A DNA stretch of 16,942 bases. Source: Cochliopodium minus (lineage: Eukaryota > Discosea > Himatismenida > Cochliopodiidae). The notes under the pieces are model-generated. The model made no database searches. It worked only from the letters and a program-made list of their open reading frames with translations, and had not been told where the DNA came from. Location of the stretch: the NCBI GenBank assembly GCA_024220525.1, contig JAMYWO010000572.1, positions 1 through 16,942 on the forward strand. The letters run 5' to 3'. Positions within the stretch are counted from its first letter, which is position 1; the number at the start of each line of letters is the position of its first letter. Of the stretch, positions 7,533 through 16,808 are shown piece after piece. The position numbers were made by a program, and so were the translations under genes.

Positions 7533-10500
7533 TTAAAAAAATTTGATTCCTTTCTTGAACATAGAAAGAGATTTCTTGGAAATTTTAAAGTTCTTGAGAT
7601 CAAAGGAGGAAGTAGAATAACCTCTCTTTTGAAAGTTTTTCTTGTACAAAAAGTTAAGGGAATCAGAGAAACAAGCAATGGGTGCTCTGGTAATACCTGC
7701 TCCGATTTGACCTACACCTGCCAACTTGGATGCGATACCAGTGTTGACAACAGGTCTACTGTTTTGGTCCACTACTTTTCTAGCATCAATACCAAGAGGA
7801 GATCCCATAAAGTCCATTGAAGGAATACCTATTAGAAAAAAAAAATATTAATTGAATTAAAATATTAATTTAATTAAATTAAATTTGAAAAAAAATTTTT
7901 TACCCCAAATAGGATTTTTAGTGAGACAAATGGTGTGCATTTCTTCAGTGTAGCTGAAAGAATCAGAAGCAGAGCCACCAACAAATTTGACGATAGCAGG
8001 AGAAGCAGCCATGGAGAAACCTCCCAAACCACAAGTTTCAGTGATGGCACTGTCACCAAGATCAGGGTTTGCATCTTGAATGGAGTAACCAGGGAAATAC
8101 AAACCTATTTAAAAAAAAATGATTATTTGATTTGAATAAAAAATAATAAAAATGGAAAATTTTCAATTTTTAATAGAATCAAAAAGAAAAGTTACCTTCA
8201 ATTACTGGTGCAGGTTGTCTAAACCATTCTCCTCCAGTACCTGAAACTCTGATCGCAAATTCTACACCATTTCTTGCCATGGCAGTAACAATGGTGCTGT
8301 TCTCGATGTTGTGAGCACTATCGAGAATAGCTTTAGCACAGGCCATGGAAAAGTTCAAGTAGAAGTGATCGTTCTTTTGGATGAATTGCAAAACATCAAT
8401 AGGAAGGTAAGGAGCGAGGATTCTGGCGATCAAACAAGTAGCTGCGATGTTTCTGTTGTGGACTTCATCACCCATAGAAAGAGCTTGAGCAGTGATGTTT
8501 TTGAGGTCGATCTTTCCTGTTTGTTTCAAGGCTTTGGAGAGTGCAGGACCCAAAGATTCTTTCATCCATTTCAACTTGGTGAGTACACCCTCATCATAAG
8601 CACCAAAACGCAAAGCCTTGCCTAATCCTTCGTTAAGATTGGAGAAAGAAATATTTCCTCCCTTTTCGTTTTTAATGATACAAACCGGCATGGTAGGAGT
8701 GATGATACCAGACATTGGTCCTACTGCGGAGTAGTGATGGCAAGAATCATACAAGACTTCTCCTGATGCGGCCAACTCCTTTGCTTCGTTTTCGTTCTTT
8801 GCCCATCCTTCGAACAAGATACCTCCAATGATTGCTCCTTGCATAGGTCCGCACATTTTGCTCCATGGAAGAGGTGCCCCTGCATGCAAAATTCTTTTCA
8901 CGTTACCAAAGTTTGGCAACACATCTTTGGCGGTTTGAACATCAACCAAGAAAGGGTGTGCTTCAATGAGTTTTTGAACACCAATTTCGTTGGCTTTATC
9001 AATGATCTTTCCGATACCATCCTCATCAGAATACAACTTTGCCATAACCCACCCAGATTCTCTGTCTCCCTCTCCAGGTGGTTTCCAGTCCAAATGAATA
9101 ACATTAGCACCATTATCCAACATTGGTTGGACAAATCCCTTCAAACCAAGGGAGATCCCTTTCAAACCACCAAACATCAATGGTTGTTCTTTTGCTTGAC
9201 TTGCAGGAACTCTTTTTGGTTCTTTTGGGTTTTCCTTCAAACTGTTTCCAATGACTCTTGCAGCGGTGTAGACTGCTTCAGCGTTGGTGTAGCAAAGGAG
9301 AACACCAATATCTGTGAGTTTTTTTTCTTGTGCATGAAGGTTTTGTGGGTCCATTTCAGTACCACAAACGTGAGCAACAAAAGTCCTGATTTTGATTAAT
9401 TTAAAATTAAAATTGGGAACAAAATTTAAAAAAATACATACAATTTTCTGTTTTCAGAAGCTGCGATTTGCATAGCCTCTTTGATTGCAGGAACCAAAGC
9501 ACCAGCAGGATCTTCGTTAGAACCATAACCCAAAACAACATCGAGCAAGATGACGGAGACCTTCTTGTCCTTCCCTGCCTTCACAATCCACTGTTTACGG
9601 GTGGAAGGATCGATCATGGGATGAGGTTTCCCAACAGTGAATTGAGAATCACCAAGATCAGTGACAGTGTAAGACAACTTGGTGCCTTGCTTGGTGATGT
9701 GTCCCAAAAGAAGATTTGCTTCTCTTGCGAAAGTACCTCCTGAAAAGAGACCTTCAATATGTCCTACTCCCTTTGAATCAAAATTTTTAGAATCCCAGGT
9801 TTCTCTGAAGGATCCTGATGGTTTTGCTCCTTTCGCGAGTTGGGTGGCATAGAGCGCTGCGTCGGAGAGGGTGGTGGAGATGTATGCTTTGGTGTCTACT
9901 TGTCCGATGTCTCCTAAGAAGCACACAACAACAGGTTTGTTAACTTGTCTGATTTTATCAAACACTTTGGTGGCAATCGATGGGGATGGTGCCTTTGCTA
10001 CGAGAACTATTACTTTTGTGTTTGGATCTTGATTCAATCTTTCGATTCCTTGCAACATCATCAAACCTCCCACCTGTTCTCCCAAATCATGTCCTCCCAC
10101 ACCAATCATTTGAGAGATTCCCTCCCCATACTGATCGATCAAAGAGCTCACTGATTGGAGACCAGTACCTGCTGCTCCAACCAATCCGATTGGTCCTCTT
10201 CTGATTCTGTTTGCGAAACTGAATGGAACTCCATCCAATACAGATGTACCACAATCAGGTCCCATCAACAAGAGATTTTTGCTTGCTGCATATTTCTTCA
10301 AATATATCTCGTCTTCTAATTCGACATTATCACTGAAAAGAAATACATGCAATCCCTTTTTAAGAGCTTTTAATGTTTCAGCTGCTGCATATGGTCCAGG
10401 TACACTAATAATTGCAATATTTGCCTTTTCTCCATTTTCTTCATATTGCTTCAATGCTTGTGATATTGATTTAGCTGATAATTTTTCCCCTCTGGATTTC

Positions 10501-10838
10501 GATTTTGTTTCTGTTGTCAAGATCTTTTTTGCTTGTTCCAATGATTCATCTTTCTTCCCCTTTGGAACTACCAACCCTACTATCAAATCATTTGCTGTTG
10601 CTCCTGTTTCTTTTGCATCCTTAAAATAACCAGCTTCTTGCATCAATTTCAAATTCGATGGTGTTCCCATCATCGCTGCTGCTCTTTCTACAACCTCCAA
10701 TTTTCAATTTCCGCAGATAACCTCAATAATTCTATGCTATCTTTATATTGATTTTTATTACAACAAAGAAAGTTTCCTAAATTTATTTATTGAAATTTAT
10801 AAATAAAGGTTAAAAAAATTATAAAAGATGTTTACCAT
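7533..10838 (-). CDS. fdrA-ylbE: FdrA (AllF)-DUF1116 (YlbE/AllG) fusion protein
   Basis: Minus-strand exons are an ATG-only mini-exon 10838-10836 (tentative), 10776-9442, 9385-8196, 8104-7904 and 7828-7533. The product is about 980-1010 residues. The N-terminal half is FdrA, a succinyl-CoA-synthetase-like fold: AAAMMGTPSN, MGPDCGTSVLDGVPFSFAN, GLVGAAGTGLQ, GVGGHDLGEQVGG, GKPHPMIDPS and HVCGTEMDPQ. The C-terminal half is DUF1116: HLDWKPPGEGD, ILHAGAPLPWSKMCGPM, CHHYSAVGPMSG, NEGLGKALRFGAY, MGDEVHNRN, NDHFYLNFSMA, ANPDLGDSAITE, GIDARKVV and VNTGIASK. In E. coli the separate proteins (about 550 and 420 residues) have, as I recall, been tied to oxamate carbamoyltransferase (AllFGH) in allantoin use. 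The third subunit (YlbF/AllH) and carbamate kinase are not in this window. A basic tail of about 40 residues follows the DUF1116 core. Exons are about 45% GC, higher than neighbouring genes. The 5' end has unresolved frame breaks (10690-10760). Confidence 0.88.
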
Positions 10839-11159
10839 AATTTACTAATTTTTTTGACAGACAAAATAAAATTATATGAATTTGTTTCGAATTGTTCCAA
10901 AATTTTTTTAATTCAAATTTTATAGCTATATTTTTTATACCTTGTTTCAACAATGATTTTAATTTTTTTTATTTATTCCAAAAAGTTTGATCAAAACAAA
11001 TCAAAAAAATTTGGGAGATTTGATATGAATTTCATTCTTTATTGAGAACAAGAATAATAATGATTTTGAAATTATATAGGTTATTCAAGCTATAAATCAT
11101 TAATGAAAAAACCAAAAATGAAAAATGAAGATTAAAGATATACAACAATGATCTAAGAA
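10839..11159. other. Intergenic spacer upstream of the FdrA fusion
   Basis: This AT-rich spacer of 321 nt lies between the degenerate 3' end of the U2AF-like gene and the proposed FdrA start codon. I see no open frame, RNA gene or repeat in it. It presumably holds the FdrA promoter and the U2AF-like polyadenylation region. Confidence 0.5.
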
Positions 11160-11418
11160 TTACTTCTTAGAATATTTATTGTGGAAATTTGAGATGAAAA
11201 TTTCCTCTTCGAATTTTTGCAGGGAAGTATCTGATCGATTGATATAAAGATCAGGCTGATGTAATAATGGGATTGCTATATACATAAGAGACCCACAACA
11301 CTCATCACAATCCTTCAATTTCATATGATAAGTATCACAAAGGGAGAGGGAAATGATTAGAAAGATTAACAAAGGTGGGGAAGAGTTGTTTGCATGAGAA
11401 CCATCGCCCATAAATTTC
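11160..11418 (-). pseudogene. Out-of-frame 3' remainder of the U2AF35-like gene
   Basis: Directly after the TAA at 11419-11421, the same frame continues EIYGRWFSCKQLFPTFVN (11418 downward), matching the GRWF/NRWF strand that closes the U2AF35 RNA-recognition-like domain. It ends at TGA 11335-11337. The frame one base over then gives LCDTYHMKLKDCDECC (from about 11342), resembling the second CCCH finger but with the final His position not preserved, and ends at 11160. So the family's C-terminal third is visible but needs one stop bypass and one frame change. It is either a decayed tail or an assembly error. Confidence 0.55.
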
Positions 11419-12129
11419 TTATGAGATCGCATCTTTTTCGCTGTAAAATTCAATATACAAATTTCCAACGAGATGATGTGAAGCATTTTTACAGACATAA
11501 AATCTTTTTATTTTGGCATATTTTGAAAATTCGTTGGAAACATCGTGGAAGAAAAAATCAAATTCTGTATAGCTCTTTTTTTTGGATTCTTCTACCAAAT
11601 ACATATTCTGAAATAATATAATAGTCGAGAAAGATGGATATTTATGTCTATATTTGCACAAATATCCCTCTTTGCAGCATCCTATTTTGGAAAATAATTT
11701 GCATTCCAATCTCTTTTCGAATTTGGCCTTCTTTTTTTCTTTTTGGATTTCTATTTCCTTTATTTGATCTTCTTTATGTTTGAATGCCAATTTATCCAAC
11801 AGTAGTTTCAATCTATCCTCTATTGATTCATTTTCATTAGTTATGCTGTTGATGATAGGGGTGATTATTTTTCTGTTTATATTTTTGTTGGTTTCTTTCC
11901 TATTGTTTTTTCTTGTGATTGATGATTCTTGATTTGAAATTAATTTCAAATTTGTCAAAGTGGAATGTATTGAGTTATCCAATTGTTTTTGAATCATATC
12001 TCTTTTAATAGCAATCTCCCTACGCATTTTCTTCCTTCTATCTTTCTTTTTCTTTTTCTTTCTTTCATGGCGAGTAAGTGAATTTCCTATTTGTGTATTA
12101 ATGTTAAGGGGATTATTTTGTTGATTCAT
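11419..12129 (-). CDS. U2AF35/ZRSR-like splicing factor, truncated or disrupted
   Basis: A single open frame of 236 residues on the minus strand. The N-terminal 140 residues are lysine/arginine-rich with predicted helical, coiled-coil-like stretches (RHERKKKKKKDRRKK; EIEIQKEKKKAKFEKR), as in ZRSR/U2AF35-related proteins. A CCCH zinc finger follows at C143-x8-C152-x5-C158-x3-H162. Then comes the U2AF-homology domain: FSTIILFQNMYLV, DFFFHDVSNEFSKYAKI and HHLVGNLYIEFYSEKDA. Family members bind the 3' splice-site AG as partner of the large U2AF subunit in the nucleus. The frame stops in the middle of the U2AF-homology domain, and the expected rest of the protein is present just downstream but split between frames. 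The start ATG at 12129 is the first in frame. It lies 118 nt downstream of the stop of the membrane-protein gene, same strand. The family call is strong; whether the gene is intact is not. Confidence 0.75.
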   Translation of the reverse strand: MNQQNNPLNINTQIGNSLTRHERKKKKKKDRRKKMRREIAIKRDMIQKQLDNSIHSTLTNLKLISNQESSITRKNNRKETNKNINRKIITPIINSITNENESIEDRLKLLLDKLAFKHKEDQIKEIEIQKEKKKAKFEKRLECKLFSKIGCCKEGYLCKYRHKYPSFSTIILFQNMYLVEESKKKSYTEFDFFFHDVSNEFSKYAKIKRFYVCKNASHHLVGNLYIEFYSEKDAIS

Positions 12130-12247
12130 GTTAGTTTAAAAAAAAGGTATAATATGTTATATTAAGATATATTGTGAGAATGAAGGGATATAATTTATTT
12201 TATTGATTCTTTAATTGATGATCTCTTTTTTTTTATTAATTTAAAAT

Positions 12248-13740
12248 TTAAATTTTCAATAATTCGTTGTGAAAAGAAGAAATGATGGGACTGACATCAA
12301 CCTTCTTGATGCTATGGGTGTAAAATTTGGTTTTGGAATCATCTTCCAACTTTCCCAAAGCATATTTGGCTCTGGTTTCGTTGATGGAAGGAGGAACATG
12401 CAAACCAAAATCGATGATATTCTTGTTGTTTGGTGTCAAACATTGAGTATAAAAATCGTTGAGATTCTTTTGTATTTTGGCATTAGAACTTTCCTCTTCT
12501 TTGAGAATGAGATGGCTCTTTCCATCATAATCAATTGATTTTTTGACAAGGAGGGTATCTTGTTTGGCTTTTTCATAAGCAATATCTTGTTCTTTAGACA
12601 TCTCCTTTCTAGCATTTTCAATCAAAGATTCGTTACGTTTGTGAGCCTTATCTCTGTTTTTAACAAGCAATTTCTTTCTCTCATCGTATTGTTCGTAGAC
12701 AAGTTGAATTTCTTCTTCACGATTCTGAAAGGTAAAGAATTTGTTGTTCCACTCGTTTATTTTTGCATCTCTTCTTCTTGCGAGCTCGTTGAGATCTCTG
12801 TCAAAGTTTGCGTCAATTTCCTTTTGTTGCTTGATACCTGCACTTTTGTTGAATCTTGCATCAATCACTTCTAGAGAGTGCTTTAAGTTTCTTTCAATTG
12901 AGATGGACAAGTTATTCACTTTGTTATCCAACAAGGTTCTTGATTTTTCGAATTGAAACCAGACCTCCTTGTATGAATTGGCGATGCTTACTAAGAAATC
13001 TGCTTCATGAGGCAAAAGTATTCCATGTGCCACCAATTGATTGAAATAAGGGGTATATCTTGTAACAAAACCATTTCTGAACAAATCATGGACAACATTG
13101 TTGAATTCATAAATGAATTTTTGTCTCAATTCGTATGGAGTGGCATATTGAATGATATTCTCCAATCCATAGATGCGGATGCATTCGGATAATGATTGAT
13201 CTTGTCTAAGTACTGATGACCTTCTTGTCATGGAAGTATTGATCAATTGTGTTGAATTAATTACTCCGCTAGTTCTCCATAAACCAATGGATCCAGCAAG
13301 CGAAAAAATAGACCCAAATATCCATTGTGCAATTTTCAAAAATGAAACTATAATAACATAAAATATTAATTTGATATTTAATGGATTAAAAAAAATTTAC
13401 CATCCATGACAAATGTTAATGTATAAATTTTGTATATTGAATATCCTGATAATAATGCGGCAAGAATTGAGAGTGTCTTGAATCCATAATGACGAATTAT
13501 ATCAAATGTATTTGCCAATCGAGTATAAATTGGCTTTCTTTCATCTATCAAAACATATTTTGTGCTGTCTTCTACGAATTCTTTTTCTAGAGGAACAATT
13601 GCTTGGAATTCTTCACAGCGAGCAAAGCTGTTCTCATTAAATAGCTGATTATTGACATAATATGTTCCTCCCAATAATGTACTTGCAGATAATGTTATCA
13701 ACAATGATTTTTTGGGAATCTTATTCATCATTGTTTTCAT
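12248..13740 (-). CDS. Unrecognised membrane protein with long coiled coil
   Basis: Two exons on the minus strand, 13740-13401 and 13347-12248, joined in phase 1 across a 53-nt intron, give 479 residues. I do not recognise the family. Three hydrophobic segments are visible: about 12-30, just after a short basic N-terminus; 87-108; and 116-137. The last two could form a hairpin. Residues from about 145 to 250 are mixed-charge helical (YELRQKFIYEFNNVVHDLF). From about 250 to 400 the sequence is strongly charged and heptad-like (ARRRDAKINEW, EEIQLVYEQYDERKKLL, ENARKEMSKEQDIAYEKAKQ). The basic N-terminus followed by a hydrophobic stretch could be a signal anchor or an organelle-targeting region; this is a guess. 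It is transcribed divergently from NTAN1 across 316 nt. A second in-frame ATG at residues 4-5 is possible as start. The gene model is good; the function is unknown. Confidence 0.75.
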
Positions 13741-14056
13741 ATTTCTTTTGAATAATGGACATTCTTAAAATTAAAAATTTAGAGTTGTTTTAAAGCAGAT
13801 GGATTTCTAAAATATATTCTACCTTTTATCAATTTATTCTTTAAGATATTTTGATTTTTAAAAATTTTTTTCATTTTTTTTTATATATTTTTATAATTTG
13901 TTAGTATATTTTTTGATAAGAATAATGGGATTTGTTGGAGAAGATAAGCTGAAGATGATTTTTGAAACAACAAAAAATATTTTAGATTCTTTTTATTCAG
14001 TATATAAAAAAAAGATTGCAGAATATTCGTTCTAAATAAAAGTCTCCAGAGATCAA
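13741..14056. promoter_or_regulatory. Shared intergenic region between divergent genes
   Basis: A 316-nt AT-rich spacer separating the minus-strand membrane protein from plus-strand NTAN1, so it must hold both 5' flanks. I cannot point to a promoter element. A 36-codon plus-strand open frame (ATG 13925, TAA 14033) sits inside. It could be an upstream ORF but does not splice in frame into NTAN1. Confidence 0.4.
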
Positions 14057-15309
14057 ATGTATTTCGAAAATGAATTAATTGATCAAAAAAATGTTTTCTC
14101 CCTTTTCATAAATGAAAAATTGAGGGAAAGATCCAAAGAATTCTCAAGGCAGAACATTGTAAATATAGATAAAGGGAGAAAGATATTATATATCTGCCAA
14201 AAAGAAATGGCTTGTGTCTCATCTAAAGGTATGTTAAATATGAAATGGAATAAGTCGTTGAATAATGATATTTATTTTGTAAGATTTCTTGGGGATATCA
14301 TCTGACGATTCCACAACCTGTAATAATTAAATTTATCAGAAATAATATGGAATAAATAAATACTGATATCATTCTACAGGTTGTATTGTGATCCTACATA
14401 ATAAAGAAAAAGATTTAGTAACATTGGCACACTTGGATAGTTCAAAGAATCAATCTTCGCAAATAATACAATTCGCAAAAAAATTGAGTAACGAAGGAAA
14501 AGATCCAATCGATTTGTATCTGGTTGGATCATTTGAGGATTACGAATACTCACATTCTAACGTTAAAATTTTGTTGGAAAAATTTTGTGAGAAAGGAAAC
14601 ATGAAAATAAATCTTCAATTATGCCATGTTTGGACTTTCAATACCATTTATAAAGATGACATTGCTTACCCTCAGTTCCAAGGAGTTTTCTTTGACTTGA
14701 AAAATGGCACAATTCATCCTTCAACTACACAAAGGGAATTTAGAGGCCCTGATGGAGATTTAAGTACAAAAACATCACTTACTTTTTTGAAGATTTAATT
14801 TTTTTAAATTTTTTACTTACAAAGGAGGTAGTTTTCTTTTTCCAATTTTATTTAAATTTTAAATATTTTTTTGTTAAGGATTGTACTCTCTTTCATCTCC
14901 TGAAAAAGAATTAATGAATGTTTATAACAGGGAAACTGGACATTTGGTCATAAGGTAATATGATTCTTAATAATTACTTATTCTTTTAAATAAAAAAGAG
15001 TTTTTGAGTATCAAATATTACCGAATCTTGATTTCTATTTAAAACAAGATGAACAATTTATAAGAGGTATTTTCTTTAAAAATCCTTTACTTTCTTATAT
15101 AACTTATTTTTTCTTTCTAAGAAAATTGGAGTACATCCCCTTTGCAAGAAAACGAGTTTTTTGTTGATAATTTGTTTTCTTCTTTTGCTTTCCTTATAAA
15201 GAATCCTCATTGGAAACTTTTTTGGAAAAATTTTAAAAGTGGTAAAAAGTGGAAAATCAATTGTGAGAATGATATTGTGAAGTGGGAACATATCACAAAT
15301 TCATTTTGA
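14057..15309 (+). CDS. NTAN1: Protein N-terminal asparagine amidohydrolase
   Basis: Six exons: 14057-14228, 14284-14319, 14380-14763, 14879-14954, 14999-15066 and 15122-15309 (TGA). Introns are 44-115 nt and all phases fit, giving 307 residues (human NTAN1 is 310). NTAN1 converts N-terminal Asn to Asp, feeding the arginylation branch of the N-degron pathway in the cytosol or nucleus. Diagnostic matches: ILYICQKEMACVSSK near residues 43-57, then SDDSTTC ending at Cys70, aligned with human SDDATTC and its catalytic Cys75. Further matches are DLYLVGSFEDYEYS, NVYNRETGHLVI, ILPNLDFYLKQDEQ and STSPLQENEFFVDNL with FLIKNPHW. The 36-nt second exon carries the active-site loop, and the catalytic Cys codon is split T|GT by intron 2. 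Without the 55-nt first intron the gene looks frameshifted; with it the frame is perfect. The start is the first ATG giving a normal-length N-terminus. Confidence 0.92.
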
Positions 15310-15348
15310 TAAAAAACAATTAATCAAACATTAAAAAAAAATAAAAAA

Positions 15349-16808
15349 ATGAAATTGAATTTTGTAAAAAATAAAAATTTTGTTGTGAAGAGATTATTTT
15401 CTTCTTTTGATTTTTCTGATTTGGAAAGAATCAATGAAAATAGTTCTTCCATTCTATTCAACAAGGGTAAAACCAATTCTATTTTTTATAATCCCGTTCA
15501 GGAAGTGAATAGAGATCTGTCTGTTTCTGCCATTCAGACCTATACGAACCAATTGAAAAAGGAAAATGAGAATTTTGATGGAATCAATGTATTGGAAGCT
15601 TTATCGGCCACAGGTAAGAATATATTGAGATCATATCAAGATAAGAATAATACTTACATAGATAAGGATTGAGGAGTATTAGATATGCCAAAGAGATTGA
15701 TGGCATAAAATCAATTATAGCCAATGATCTTGATAGTACTGCTGTAGAGGGCATAAAGAGAAATATTGCTTTCAATAACGTTGAGAATATCGTTCAGCCT
15801 AATTGTGATGATGCTTGTGATTTGATGTATAGATATAGAAACAAAAATCAATTTGATGTAATTGATATTGATCCCTATGGATCTCCTTCATTATTCATTG
15901 GTGAACTATTTTTTTTTGATTAATCTCGGAATAAGAGTATATAATTATATCATACAGAACAATATTATAATTTGAATTGTGGCAAAAATGATCGATAATA
16001 GGATCAATATTAATTGTATTATCAATAATATAATATCATGTTTGGATCCGAATAATATAATTCATATTTCTTGCAGATTTTTTCGAGGATGAAAAAGTTA
16101 TATGACTTTAAAGCAATTCTTTTATGATATATTTTCAATTTAATTGCTTACTTTCTCAGATGGAGCCATACAAAGCATAAAAGATGGAGGATTATTGTGT
16201 GTCACTGCAACAGATTTTTTGGTGTTATGCGGAGCAGACCAGGACATCTGCTTCAGAAAATACGGGAGCACATCCCTGCGAAGCAAAAAGAGTCACGAAT
16301 CCGCTTTAAGAATCATTTTGTATTATCTTCAAAAAGTAGCCTCTGTTCATGGAAAATATCTCCAGCCTTTACTTTCTTTGCAGGTTGATTTTTATTTGAG
16401 AATTTTTGCCAAGGTAGTAAGGAGTCCCCTTTTGTGCAGGGATATTCAATCGTAAAAACTTTATTTGTTGTTTTATTGCAATAAAATTTATAATGCTTTG
16501 CTTTTTTTTTTTTTTTGATAAATTATTATTTATTTGTGGTTATATTTTAATAATTATTTCTCTTAATTTTATTTAAAGTAAAACTTTTTAAATTTTTTTT
16601 TTTAAAAGTAAAACAAGTATGGTTTATAATTGTGGCCTTTGTCACTCTTTTTATGTACAACCTTTTGGTTACCACACCACCATCAACGAAAAAGAAGTTT
16701 ACTCCACTGCAAAACTCAAAGTTCCTCAAGTGTGCGGTTGTTGTGGAAATTCACTTCAAATAGGTGGTCCTTTTTGGAGTGGAGAGCTTCACAATAAAAA
16801 TTTTATTG
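15349..16808 (+). CDS. TRM1: tRNA (guanine26-N2)-dimethyltransferase, 3' end beyond window
   Basis: Exons: 15349-15613, 15667-15900, 16160-16433 and 16609-16808, continuing past the window. TRM1 uses S-adenosylmethionine to make m2,2G at tRNA position 26. Motifs: FYNPVQEVNRDLSVSAI (46-62); the SAM loop LEALSATGLRSIRYAKE (82-98, interrupted by the first intron at Gly89); ANDLD (107-111); catalytic DIDPYGSP (155-162); DGGLLCVTATDFLVL; and LLSLQVDFYLRIF. A zinc-binding pair follows (NCGLC and VCGCC) with GGPFW. The N-terminus MKLNFVKNKNFVVKRLFSS resembles a mitochondrial presequence, in line with the dual location known for yeast Trm1; that is inference. Intron 15901-16159 (259 nt) shows nothing notable. 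The third intron's donor, TT|GTGCAG at 16434, is weak, chosen because only phase 2 fits the next exon. It leaves the loop before the zinc site several residues shorter than usual. The ATG is 39 nt after the NTAN1 stop. Confidence 0.9.

Noticed and set aside
8839-9399. 186-codon plus-strand frame opposite the FdrA fusion
   Set aside because: Antisense shadow of conserved FdrA/DUF1116 coding sequence with no recognisable motifs.
10690-10776. Programmed ribosomal frameshifting in the FdrA gene
   Set aside because: Sites lack a classic slippery heptamer in the right frame and two would be needed within about 60 nt; assembly indels or an intron are simpler.
7533-10838. Bacterial contamination or integrated bacterial DNA
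   Set aside because: Several GT...AG introns interrupt conserved codons, and eukaryotic genes flank it on both sides.
11419-11421. TAA as a sense codon (alternative genetic code)
   Set aside because: TAA ends the FdrA fusion, both eEF1A-like genes and the lipase, and no other conserved exon contains in-frame TAA.
12269-13192. Several plus-strand frames opposite the membrane/coiled-coil gene
   Set aside because: Shadows of the long minus-strand exon; residue composition reflects antisense of Lys/Glu-rich coding.
13925-14035. 36-codon plus-strand open frame before NTAN1, considered as its first exon
   Set aside because: Its donor is phase 0 whereas joining to NTAN1 at the available acceptor needs phase 1; NTAN1 already has a normal-length N-terminus.
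14057-14305. Apparent frameshift in NTAN1 before the SDDSTTC motif
   Set aside because: A 55-nt GTATGT...TAAG intron (14229-14283) restores the frame exactly and brings SSK next to the conserved loop.
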